A DNA stretch of 15,028 bases from Thermoplasmatota archaeon (GTDB taxonomy: Archaea > Thermoplasmatota > E2 > DHVEG-1): NCBI GenBank assembly GCA_030612095.1, contig JAUWOO010000027.1:1-15028 (forward strand), written 5' to 3'. Position 1 is the stretch's first letter; each line of letters begins with the position of its first letter. Positions 1-6,035 of the stretch are shown one piece after another. Below the pieces are notes generated by a model. It worked only from the letters and a program-made list of their open reading frames with translations, was not told the origin of the DNA and ran no database searches. Both the position numbers and the translations under genes were made by a program.

Positions 1-1
1 G

Positions 2-118
2 AAAGTGGATTTGCTGAGGATAAGAAAAGAACTGGCTGGCGCCTGGGACAAAAAAGACCTGATAGAGTTAACACAGCCAACGTTCTCACCGGGGTATGGC
101 ACAATTTGTATTGGCTAG
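2..118 (+). CDS. C-terminal fragment of an unidentified protein, cut by the left edge
   Basis: The frame starting at base 2 is open from the window edge to a TAG at 116-118 and encodes 38 residues. It has a charged helix-like stretch (DLLRIRKELAGAWDKKDL) followed by a Pro/Gly-rich tail ending SPGYGTICIG. This reads like the end of a globular protein and is more convincing than the competing open frame starting at base 1, whose residues look random. I do not recognise the family. It converges on the remnant surface-protein start at 123-185. Confidence 0.4.
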   Translation, partial: KVDLLRIRKELAGAWDKKDLIELTQPTFSPGYGTICIG

Positions 119-122
119 CAGA

Positions 123-185
123 TTAATTCTGTCCCACATCCGCACCTATACCTATAATTAATATACTACTTTTCCAAAGTTTCAT
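123..185 (-). pseudogene. 5' remnant of a third PGF-CTERM surface-protein paralog
   Basis: Read on the minus strand from an ATG at 185-183, the sequence gives MKLWKSSILIIGIG and then, after a few unrelated residues (ADVGQN), a TAA at 125-123. The first 14 residues match the signal peptide start of the gene at 1072-1728 (MKLWKSSLLIIGIS) almost exactly, and the DNA at about 147-187 matches 1694-1730 with only a few changes. A Shine-Dalgarno (GAGGT) and a TATA box sit upstream at the same distances as in the two intact paralogs. The rest of the gene is gone. I infer a deletion or recombination with a breakpoint near 141-147. A stray 20-residue peptide could still be made from it. Confidence 0.75.
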
Positions 186-217
186 GGTTAAATACCTCAA
201 GCAACTGGAAACAATTA

Positions 218-229
218 TTATTTTTAAAT
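218..229 (-). promoter_or_regulatory. TATA box of the remnant surface gene
   Basis: The minus strand reads ATTTAAAAATAA, centred about 39 bases before the ATG at 185. The same element at the same spacing precedes both intact paralogs. A Shine-Dalgarno GAGGT lies between it and the ATG. Confidence 0.5.
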
Positions 230-264
230 GTGTTGGATGGAGTGTGAATCATTGAAAAAATGAT

Positions 265-300
265 AAAAAAAAAAGAGAATTGGGAAGTAATTTTACTTCC
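265..300 (-). terminator. Hairpin-plus-T-tract terminator overlapping the stop codon of the gene at 293-967
   Basis: On the minus strand the perfect 8-bp stem GGAAGTAA/TTACTTCC (300-293 and 290-283, two-base loop) contains the TAA stop itself. Eight bases later comes a run of ten T (274-265). Archaeal termination depends mainly on the T tract, so the hairpin may also act on the mRNA 3' end. The same structure ends the paralog at 1072. Confidence 0.65.
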
Positions 301-967
301 TTTTTCTTAGTATTATCAGTGCAACAGCTATTGCTCCAATAAATGCTATGACTTCAAAGCCGGGTGTTTTTGGTTTTGGTGGAGTAGTACCATCACCGTT
401 ACCAGTACCATCATCACCTTGTCCATTGGATGGATCGTCGTCTGGTACCCAATCTTGCCAATACTCAGCATTTACGTCGCCAGCGTTAGTGAATTCTTGT
501 GCATATCCACTGAGTTCAACTCCTGTCGTAAATGTTCCAACAACATCGAAAGTTGCTGAAAGAGTACCCCCATTTACACTAATTTCGGGGTCCATATCAA
601 TATGTAATCCTTCCCCTGTGTCAGTTCCTATACCCATAAGTAATTCACCATTTATCCACATAACAGTATAACTCGAGTCATTTGTATTCAAAGAAAACCA
701 AAAGGATATCAATTCTGAGTTAGTGATTGTTCCCAATACTTTCAAAGTTAAAGTGACTCTGTCTCCACTAACAGTATACGAAAGTTCAGTGATGTCAATA
801 TTTGGTCTGCTCACAGGTTTCCACCCAACAAAGATTCCATCAGCCCATTCATAATGCCAAACATCCCCAGTTGGATCGCTTTCTGTTTTATCAGCTGAAA
901 CGGCCATACTTGACAGCAACATCACAGCTACGCTTACAAATAATATACTACCTTTTCTTAATTTCAT
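293..967 (-). CDS. Secreted surface protein with PGF-CTERM-type sorting tail (paralog 1)
   Basis: This 224-residue protein has a signal peptide (positive MKLRK, hydrophobic core, likely cleavage after AVSA at residue 25). The mature part opens with ESDPTGDV and RPNIDITELSY, followed by alternating hydrophobic strands to about residue 170. It then has an acidic Gly/Asp/Pro linker (175-199) and a tail TPGF, hydrophobic segment, RKRK (201-224). That tail has the layout of PGF-CTERM, which archaeosortases process for attachment to a membrane lipid. The D-P-x-G-D plus D-I-T pattern resembles DOMON-like/glucodextranase C-terminal beta-sandwiches, but that is only a similarity. The start has a TATA box 39 bases upstream and a weak SD (AGGT). 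Ligand and role are unknown. No archaeosortase lies in the window. Confidence 0.85.
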   Translation of the reverse strand: MKLRKGSILFVSVAVMLLSSMAVSADKTESDPTGDVWHYEWADGIFVGWKPVSRPNIDITELSYTVSGDRVTLTLKVLGTITNSELISFWFSLNTNDSSYTVMWINGELLMGIGTDTGEGLHIDMDPEISVNGGTLSATFDVVGTFTTGVELSGYAQEFTNAGDVNAEYWQDWVPDDDPSNGQGDDGTGNGDGTTPPKPKTPGFEVIAFIGAIAVALIILRKRK

Positions 968-999
968 GATCTATTACCTAGCACGCAGGGAAACAATTA

Positions 1000-1011
1000 T
1001 TATTTTTAAAG
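1000..1011 (-). promoter_or_regulatory. TATA box of the surface gene at 293-967
   Basis: The minus strand reads CTTTAAAAATAA, centred about 39 bases before the ATG at 967. The short leader that follows carries an AGGT ribosome site. Confidence 0.55.
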
Positions 1012-1046
1012 GTATTGGATGAGGCATAAATCATTGAAAAAATGAT

Positions 1047-1079
1047 AAAAAAAGAGAATTGGGAAGTAATTTTACTTCC
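1047..1079 (-). terminator. Hairpin-plus-T-tract terminator overlapping the stop codon of the gene at 1072-1728
   Basis: The same perfect GGAAGTAA/TTACTTCC stem as at 283-300 occupies 1062-1069 and 1072-1079, with the TAA inside it. A run of seven T follows at 1053-1047. Confidence 0.65.
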
Positions 1080-1728
1080 TTTTTCTTAATATTATTAGTG
1101 CTACAGCTATTGCTCCAATGAATGCTATTAGTTCAAAGCCAGGTGTTCCACTTGGTGGCGTGGTTGTACCATCTCCGTCACCGTCTCCGTCACCATCGCC
1201 ATCTCCGTCACCGCTACCATACCATGGAGCAAATGTCTCAGGAGTGTAATCCCACCAAGATTCACCAGTATCCACTATAAGTATATGAGCCGAACCCTGA
1301 AATACTGCATCCGCGGGGTTTCCGAGGCCGTATGATGTGAAAACAACAGTAATTGTATCTTCACTGACACTAAACGTAGGGGACATATCTCCATCCATTC
1401 CGTTTGTTCCAATACCGCTTTCCATATCCTTTGAATAAACAAAATGGTAAGAGATGGGACCAGCGACATATTCAACATTATACATTGTAAAATCTAAGGT
1501 TTCAATCGTTCCATCTACAGTCATCGTCAGTGTAAATGTTGCACCATTATCATTATACGTTATCTCAGTAATATCTATATTGGGCTTATCAGCAGGGGTA
1601 TATGAAGTTCCAACTACACGATATACATCTCCTGTAGGATCTGATTCTGTTTCTGCTGTTGCTGTCATTGACGATAGCACTAGTACACTTATGCCTATAA
1701 TTAACAAACTACTTTTCCAAAGTTTCAT
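1072..1728 (-). CDS. Secreted surface protein with Gly-Asp repeat linker and PGF-CTERM-type tail (paralog 2)
   Basis: This 218-residue paralog of the protein at 293-967 has the same layout. The signal peptide likely ends after TATA at residue 25. The motifs ESDPTGDV and KPNIDITEITY are followed by a beta-strand-rich domain to about residue 165. The linker is a run of Gly-Asp dipeptides (about 172-187) and then TTTPPSG. The C-terminal 24 residues (PGF at 196-198, hydrophobic segment, RKRK) match the paralog except Leu for Val. The mature middle domain is only loosely similar. It probably sits on the outer face of the cell, anchored after archaeosortase processing (inferred from the tail). The start has a good SD (GAGGT at 1741-1737, 8 bases before ATG) and a strong TATA box. 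Confidence 0.85.
   Translation of the reverse strand: MKLWKSSLLIIGISVLVLSSMTATAETESDPTGDVYRVVGTSYTPADKPNIDITEITYNDNGATFTLTMTVDGTIETLDFTMYNVEYVAGPISYHFVYSKDMESGIGTNGMDGDMSPTFSVSEDTITVVFTSYGLGNPADAVFQGSAHILIVDTGESWWDYTPETFAPWYGSGDGDGDGDGDGDGDGTTTPPSGTPGFELIAFIGAIAVALIILRKRK
1168..1213 (-). repeat. Short in-frame Gly-Asp codon repeat
   Basis: Alternating GGN-GAY codons form an imperfect 6-bp repeat encoding the Gly-Asp linker of the surface protein. Repeats of this kind can change length by slippage without breaking the frame, altering the spacer between the exposed domain and the anchor. An acidic Gly-Asp run might also bind divalent cations; that is speculation. Confidence 0.7.
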
Positions 1729-1763
1729 GGTTGATTACCTCTGGCCCTGGGAAACAACTATTC

Positions 1764-1776
1764 TTTTTAAATATAT
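1764..1776 (-). promoter_or_regulatory. TATA box of the surface gene at 1072-1728
   Basis: The minus strand reads ATATATTTAAAAA, centred about 40 bases before the ATG at 1728. This predicts a leader of roughly 14 bases holding the GAGGTAATCAA ribosome site, which closely complements a 16S rRNA 3' end. Confidence 0.65.
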
Positions 1777-1878
1777 CGGAAAATGAAGGGTTTTTCATTT
1801 TTAAAGAATGAATAAAAACAAATCAAAAAATGAGGAAAAAGGATATTGATTTTGATCTTTTTATGACTTAAAAACCAA

Positions 1879-1890
1879 AATACTTTTAAT
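1879..1890 (+). promoter_or_regulatory. Probable TATA box for the winged-helix gene
   Basis: AATACTTTTAAT lies where transcription would begin near 1910. That is downstream of the GTG at 1894 and so argues for a start at 1921 or 1936. The divergent gap 1729-1935 otherwise holds only AT-rich DNA and the TATA box of the surface gene. Confidence 0.4.
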
Positions 1891-1935
1891 ATTGTGTCTA
1901 GTTACCATATTCATTCGCTAATGAGGGTGGATGAG

Positions 1936-2316
1936 ATGAATGAAATAATAAAATCGTTTGGGCATAACGCAGGCAAAGTATGGACAACACTTGAAGAAGA
2001 AGGTCCACAAGTACAAACAAAATTAATTAAAAAGACAAACATGAGAAATGACGAATTTTATGGAGCAATCGGCTGGCTTGCAAGAGAAGGGAAGATTTAC
2101 AGAGATAAAAGAACATATAGAATTGGTGAAACAAATTTAACTGATAAAATCGGGTCAGATGCGGGCAAAGTGTGGAGTGTTATTGGTAGAAGTGAAATTG
2201 ACGTTTCTGCTATTGCACGTCTATCAAAAATCGATAAAAACGATTGTTACTCTGCACTTGGATGGCTTGCAAGAGAAGGGAAGATTACGGCAAAGGTAAC
2301 AGTAAAAAAGAAGTAA
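1936..2316 (+). CDS. Tandem winged-helix protein (two DUF2582-type units)
   Basis: This 126-residue protein consists of two copies of one ~62-residue winged-helix unit. Each has an (N/D)AGKVW helix start and ends in a shared (G)WLAREGKI recognition-helix/wing segment (about residues 46-54 and 110-118). This matches the archaeal DUF2582 winged-helix family, which is thought to bind DNA, although targets are unknown. I prefer the ATG at 1936: it begins directly at the domain and is preceded by GAGGGTGG, while a GTG at 1894 would lie upstream of the predicted transcription start. ATG 1921 is also possible. It is divergent from the surface gene and could regulate it, but only position suggests that. 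Confidence 0.8.
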   Translation: MNEIIKSFGHNAGKVWTTLEEEGPQVQTKLIKKTNMRNDEFYGAIGWLAREGKIYRDKRTYRIGETNLTDKIGSDAGKVWSVIGRSEIDVSAIARLSKIDKNDCYSALGWLAREGKITAKVTVKKK

Positions 2317-2458
2317 AAAATAGAGTCCGAAAAATCTTTGCAAACGTTTCTTATATCTTGCACATTCTTGCGAGAAAGATTGTTTTCCATTCGTACACAT
2401 AGGGCGATTTTACATTATCGAAACATTATTAGTGCATCTCTAAGTTTTGTTCTTTTGG

Positions 2459-3031
2459 ATGAAACAGCAAATCCGGTTATTAGGCATCGATGACTCCCCA
2501 TTTACATTCACCGAGAAGTATGCAACAGTGATAGGCGCCATTATGCGTGGTGGAAGTTACATAGAATGTGTTTTAAGGAGTCAAGTATCAGTAGATGGAA
2601 CTGATGCAACCAACATATGTAAGGAAATGATAGAAAACACACGCCATAGAAAACAGTTGAGAGTGGTGATGCTCGATGGAATTGCACTTGGTGGTTTTAA
2701 CATAGTTAATATCCAAGAATTGTATTCTGCTACAAATCTACCGATTATAACGGTTACAAGAGACAATCCTGATTTTGAAAAAATAGAAAAGGCACTAAGG
2801 AAGAATTTTGAAGATTGGAAAGATCGGCTAAATCTAATGAAAAAAGGAGAACTTCATAAGATAGAAACCAGCCATAACCCCATCTATGTGAAATGTGCTG
2901 GTATTTCACTTGCTGAGACAAAAGAAATAATAAAGCTTTCAACAATACGAGGTGTCATACCTGAGCCAATACGTGTGGCTCATTTAATAGCATCAGGTGT
3001 TACGAGAGGTGAATCATCTGGGAAAGCCTAA
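2459..3031 (+). CDS. DUF99 family protein
   Basis: This 190-residue protein begins MKQQIRLLGIDDSPF, the conserved N terminus of the archaeal DUF99 (UPF0215) family. Other family-like segments are VIGAIMRGG, VVMLDGIALGGFN and LPIITVTRDNPD. The fold is thought to be related to endonuclease V/RNase H-like nucleases, but no activity is established to my knowledge. The ATG at 2459 fits the family N terminus; a TTG at 2447 would add four residues. There is no clear SD. Its 3' end overlaps the ferredoxin start region by about 20 bases, making it the probable first gene of a five-gene operon to 5661. The gap 2317-2458 shows no other gene. Confidence 0.85.
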   Translation: MKQQIRLLGIDDSPFTFTEKYATVIGAIMRGGSYIECVLRSQVSVDGTDATNICKEMIENTRHRKQLRVVMLDGIALGGFNIVNIQELYSATNLPIITVTRDNPDFEKIEKALRKNFEDWKDRLNLMKKGELHKIETSHNPIYVKCAGISLAETKEIIKLSTIRGVIPEPIRVAHLIASGVTRGESSGKA

Positions 3032-3206
3032 GGCAAAAGTGGATGGAGAAAAGTGTTTGGCTTGCGGTGGCTGCATATCTATCTGTCCGCAAGACGCGAT
3101 ATCGATGTATGGCGGCAGAGCTTTTGTAATGGTAGACAAATGTATAAGTTGCGCCATCTGTATACGAACATGCCCTGTTGGAGCGATTAATGGTGAGGTG
3201 TATTAG
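3009..3206 (+). CDS. 2[4Fe-4S] ferredoxin
   Basis: This 65-residue ferredoxin has two classic CxxCxxCxxxCP motifs (Cys16/19/22/26 and Cys45/48/51/55) for two [4Fe-4S] clusters. The start is uncertain. GTG 3009 has an upstream GGTG; GTG 2997 would add four residues; GTG 3042, preceded by AAGG, would begin at MDGEKC. Its stop is three bases before the geranylgeranyl reductase ATG. A ferredoxin placed directly beside this reductase is known in Methanosarcina, where it supplies low-potential electrons for full saturation of archaeal lipids. The same role is likely here. Confidence 0.9.
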   Translation: MNHLGKPKAKVDGEKCLACGGCISICPQDAISMYGGRAFVMVDKCISCAICIRTCPVGAINGEVY

Positions 3207-3209
3207 CTT

Positions 3210-4412
3210 ATGACGTATGATGTTGTCGTAGTTGGCAGTGGTCCTGCTGGAAGTGTCACAGCCAGATTCGCAGCTGAAACAGGAGCGAAAGTTCTCATAT
3301 TGGAAAGGCGAGCCGAAGTTGGAGTGCCCATATTATGTGGTGAGGGAATCAGTCAGAAAATTGATAACTGGGGAATGCTAGAGGGCAAGAGATGGATTGC
3401 AAGTAAAATGGATGGGGCTAAGATATATGCTCCTGATGGAACAATGATAACGCTCTCCAAAGAGATGGCGGGAAACGAAACAGGCTACGTTGTTTACAGA
3501 GATATTTTCGATCAGGAACTTGCTCGTCAGGCTGCAAAGGCAGGTGCAAAAATAATGATGAAAACCGAAGCAACAGAACTACTCATGGACAATGAACAGA
3601 TAAAAGGCGTGAAAGTCAAGCAATTTGATGAGGAATTTGAGATTGAGGCGGATATTGTTGTTGGTGCCGATGGCGTAGAATCAAAGGTGGGACAGTGGGC
3701 AGGCATTAACACTGTTTTAAAGCCAAATGACTTGGAAAGCTGTGTTCAATATACACTTACAAACGTTGACTATAAATCTGATTACTGCGAGTTCTACCTA
3801 GGGGAAAAGATTGCTCCTGGCGGTTATGTCTGGATATTCCCAAAAGATAAGGGCGTTTTCAATGTAGGAATCGGAATCCTTGCCAGTCTTAGTGAATCAG
3901 GCATGGCTTTAAAACTTCTTGATGAATTTATAGAAAATCATACCGAATTGAAGAAAGGCGAACCTGTTCGTCTTCTCGCAGGTGCGGCACCTGTTGCAAA
4001 ACCTGTTGAAACAGTAAAAGATAATTTAATACTGGTCGGTGACGCAGCAAGACACGTTGATCCTATAACCGGTGGGGGATTAACAACCGCTTTAGAAGGT
4101 GGAAAAATAGCCGGCGAAACAATAGGCAGAGCAATAGAACAACAAATGTTTGATGAGGAAACACTATCTGCATATGAAACAGGTTGGAAGGAGGCTTTTG
4201 GGAGGAAACTACGTCGAGATTATCTAGTTAAAGAAATCATGCTTGATTTTGATGATAAAACGTTGAACATGCTTGCTGACTCTTTAAAGGACTATAAATT
4301 TGAGGAGTTTAGTACACTTAGTCTCGTAAAAGCATTGGTGTTAAAACACCCTACGTTACTTATGAAATTAAAGCCCCTTCTAAAAGTATCCAAAGAGAGT
4401 AAAGAAGAATAG
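3210..4412 (+). CDS. Geranylgeranyl reductase (digeranylgeranylglycerophospholipid reductase) family flavoprotein
   Basis: This 400-residue FAD enzyme is predicted to hydrogenate the double bonds of geranylgeranyl chains in archaeal ether lipids. It has the dinucleotide-binding GSGPAG (residues 9-14), a Cys in PILCGEG (Cys43) typical of archaeal members, GADGVES (152-158), the YxWxFPK substrate-cavity motif YVWIFPK (206-212), and the second FAD motif GDAARHVDPITGGG (277-290). Length is normal for the family. It starts three bases after the ferredoxin stop and is followed by NAD kinase, with the NAD kinase SD overlapping its stop. Related enzymes can reduce isoprenoid quinone tails or free chains, so the exact substrate is inferred. 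Confidence 0.9.
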   Translation: MTYDVVVVGSGPAGSVTARFAAETGAKVLILERRAEVGVPILCGEGISQKIDNWGMLEGKRWIASKMDGAKIYAPDGTMITLSKEMAGNETGYVVYRDIFDQELARQAAKAGAKIMMKTEATELLMDNEQIKGVKVKQFDEEFEIEADIVVGADGVESKVGQWAGINTVLKPNDLESCVQYTLTNVDYKSDYCEFYLGEKIAPGGYVWIFPKDKGVFNVGIGILASLSESGMALKLLDEFIENHTELKKGEPVRLLAGAAPVAKPVETVKDNLILVGDAARHVDPITGGGLTTALEGGKIAGETIGRAIEQQMFDEETLSAYETGWKEAFGRKLRRDYLVKEIMLDFDDKTLNMLADSLKDYKFEEFSTLSLVKALVLKHPTLLMKLKPLLKVSKESKEE

Positions 4413-4423
4413 GAGAAAAAATT

Positions 4424-5236
4424 ATGAAGTGGGGATTGGTCTGCAAATACAATAATAAAAAATCCATTTCACTGGGAGAAGAAGTTTATGAATTTTTAAG
4501 TGAAAATGGAGAGGTTTTTGCAGAAGAAGGTTTTGCAAAAGAGGCAAAAATAAAAGGATTTTCACTTGAAGAAATTAACAAAAAAACTGACATAGTTGTC
4601 TCAGTTGGGGGAGACGGGACAATAATAAGAGCTTTAAAGATAGTGGAAAAACCAATTTTTGCCATAAATTCAGGCGGCATGGGCTTCCTTGCAGAGGTGG
4701 AATCCAAGTATGCAATAGGTGGCCTAAAACAGGTGATAGATGGGAGATATAACATCGAAGAAAGATCCAAACTAAAAATAATGTTAGACGGGAAACGACT
4801 TCCTGATGCGGCAAATGAGGTTACAGTCCAAACAGATAAAATTGCAAAGATCATGTATTTGCAACTCTTTGTGGATAATGAACTACTCGAAACACTAGGA
4901 GCAGATGGTGTAATCATAGCTACACCGACAGGATCTACAAGTTATGCGTTAAGCGTTGGTGGACCTCTTATGGACCCTTCAGTTAATGCCATGATAATAG
5001 CCCCTCTTGCCCCGTTTAGATTGTCTGCTCGCCCATGGATTATTCCCCTAAATAAGAAGATTGATGTTAAGTTACTGCCAAAGAGTAAAGAAACTAAACT
5101 TGTAATTGACGGACACTATGCAGAAAATGTGACCACGGAAAGCATCATAACTGTTACAGGCTCTGAGAAAAAATCAAGATTTGTCAGATTTGGGGAATCA
5201 TTTTATCAAATGGTTAGATTGAAACTGGTGCGATAA
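4424..5236 (+). CDS. nadK: NAD kinase (ATP/polyphosphate-dependent NAD+ phosphorylation)
   Basis: This 270-residue cytosolic kinase makes NADP+ from NAD+. Visible signatures are the nucleotide-binding GGDGT (62-66) with catalytic Asp64, NSGGMGFL (82-89), Asn131-Glu132, and the NAD-binding TPTGSTSYALSVGGP stretch (168-181), all in family order. Length is typical of prokaryotic NadK. The start is clear: GGAG overlapping the upstream stop lies about 8 bases before the ATG. Its place right behind geranylgeranyl reductase suggests a link between NADPH supply and lipid synthesis, though simple operon packing is also possible. Confidence 0.93.
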   Translation: MKWGLVCKYNNKKSISLGEEVYEFLSENGEVFAEEGFAKEAKIKGFSLEEINKKTDIVVSVGGDGTIIRALKIVEKPIFAINSGGMGFLAEVESKYAIGGLKQVIDGRYNIEERSKLKIMLDGKRLPDAANEVTVQTDKIAKIMYLQLFVDNELLETLGADGVIIATPTGSTSYALSVGGPLMDPSVNAMIIAPLAPFRLSARPWIIPLNKKIDVKLLPKSKETKLVIDGHYAENVTTESIITVTGSEKKSRFVRFGESFYQMVRLKLVR

Positions 5237-5241
5237 AAACC

Positions 5242-5661
5242 ATGATCCTTTTTAAAAAGAAGAAAAATAAAGTTGAACCTATTCAAAAGCGATGGAAAAT
5301 TGCACGTAACTGTCTTGATCTGATTTTGGAATGTGCTAAATCAGAATATCCTAACGAATTTGGAGGTTTTTTGCGTGTTGATGCTGATGAAAAAGACACT
5401 ATAACTGAGATAGTGATTTTACCTGGAACAATTTCAGGGGATTCTCATGCAATATTTAGGATGAATATGCTTCCGATAGATTTTGCAATTGTTGGAACAG
5501 TTCATAGTCACCCATCTTATTCTGCTCGTCCTTCTGGCGCGGATCTTCACTTGTTTCAAAAACATGGTAAAATACATATTATCTCAGCAAAACCTTTCGA
5601 TGAATTTTCTTGGAAAGCATATGATTACATGGGTAGGGAAATAGACGTAGATGTAATCTAA
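5242..5661 (+). CDS. JAMM/MPN+ metalloprotease (Mov34 family)
   Basis: This 139-residue single-domain protein carries a complete zinc isopeptidase site: Glu39 in EFGGFL, then His88-x-His90, seven residues, Ser98, two residues, Asp101. Archaeal JAMM proteins of this size cleave small ubiquitin-like modifiers (SAMPs) from proteins, or precursors of such modifiers. Substrate here is unknown and no ubiquitin-like gene is nearby. A basic N terminus (FKKKKNK) precedes the domain. The ATG lies five bases after the NAD kinase stop with only a weak, distant GGTG, so translation may be coupled. It is the last gene of the operon. Confidence 0.87.
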   Translation: MILFKKKKNKVEPIQKRWKIARNCLDLILECAKSEYPNEFGGFLRVDADEKDTITEIVILPGTISGDSHAIFRMNMLPIDFAIVGTVHSHPSYSARPSGADLHLFQKHGKIHIISAKPFDEFSWKAYDYMGREIDVDVI

Positions 5662-5674
5662 CAACTCTCAAGTA

Positions 5675-5859
5675 TTAAAAATGATTAGTTTGCCCTTCAA
5701 TAATTTCTTGGATATGTGAACGGATTTTGCTCTTATTCGCATATTTCATTAATTTTTCCCAATGTTTTTGCAACAGGCATAATCTCTCAAAGGGATCGTG
5801 TTTTGGCACCGCATCTAATCTGACATGACCATAGTAACTTTCAACAAATCATTATCCAT
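5675..5859 (-). pseudogene. Small unidentified gene with one frameshift
   Basis: On the minus strand a strong SD GGAGG (5873-5869) lies 9 bases before an ATG (5859-5857). That frame reads MDNDLLKV and stops at 5817-5815. The neighbouring frame is open from 5848 to a TAA at 5677-5675 and reads SYYGHVRLDAVPKHDPFE and onward as a charged, helix-like protein. One extra A in the AAA near 5839-5841 would join them into about 61 residues. I do not recognise the family. It may be a recently broken gene, a sequencing error in a homopolymer, or programmed frameshifting. It is convergent with the JAMM gene. Confidence 0.5.
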
Positions 5860-5928
5860 CTAATTTTGCCTCCGTTTATCTCCATCATCTTACTTAATCG
5901 TCCTAATAGCACATAATACGTGAGACAT

Positions 5929-5940
5929 AAAAACGTTTTT
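5929..5940. other. 12-bp perfect palindrome in the 5662-6035 gap
   Basis: AAAAACGTTTTT is self-complementary and sits upstream of both the small minus-strand gene and the + strand hydrolase. It could be an operator, or simply a T-rich promoter element (minus strand reads CGTTTTTATG). Apart from this and the broken small gene, I see nothing else in the gap. Confidence 0.25.
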
Positions 5941-6035
5941 CATTTTTGGTCCTCTTTTATCCGCTCATCATAATCCAAGTGTTGGTTTTTTAAGGAAAGG
6001 GATGATATCGAAAATCGAGAAGATGGGGTATTTAG

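Larger units (their letters stand above)
207..367. repeat. Direct repeat copy 1: terminator plus C-terminal sorting tail
   Basis: This stretch is closely repeated at 989-1146. It covers the upstream (TATA) flank of the remnant gene, the spacer, the terminator hairpin and the codons for the PGF-CTERM tail of the gene at 293-967. The main length difference is the A-run (10 versus 7). The repeat spans a gene boundary, so the array grew by tandem duplication of gene plus flank, or was homogenised by recombination. Confidence 0.75.
989..1146. repeat. Direct repeat copy 2: promoter flank, terminator and sorting tail
   Basis: This is the partner of 207-367. It carries the TATA flank of the gene at 293-967, the spacer, the stop-codon hairpin and the PGF-CTERM codons of the gene at 1072-1728. 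Identity extends through noncoding DNA, whereas the mature domains of the two proteins have diverged strongly. Confidence 0.75.

Noticed and set aside
1..126. Open frame starting at base 1
   Set aside because: Its residues look random compared with the frame starting at base 2, and the two cannot both be the main gene.
348..671. Open frame on + opposite the first surface gene
   Set aside because: Ser/Pro/Val-rich shadow translation of a clear signal-peptide and sorting-tail gene.
1168..1213. Possible CRISPR-like or regulatory repeat
   Set aside because: It is an in-frame Gly-Asp codon run inside a coding linker, with no spacers.
1894..1935. GTG start extending the winged-helix protein by 14 residues
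   Set aside because: It lies upstream of the predicted transcription start and outside the domain, with no SD.
2317..2458. Possible terminator or RNA between the winged-helix and DUF99 genes
   Set aside because: Only a 4-bp TTCT/AGAA stem is visible; no T tract or stable fold.
4486..4917. 143-residue open frame on the minus strand inside NAD kinase
   Set aside because: Ser/Pro-rich antisense shadow; the + strand has all NAD kinase motifs.
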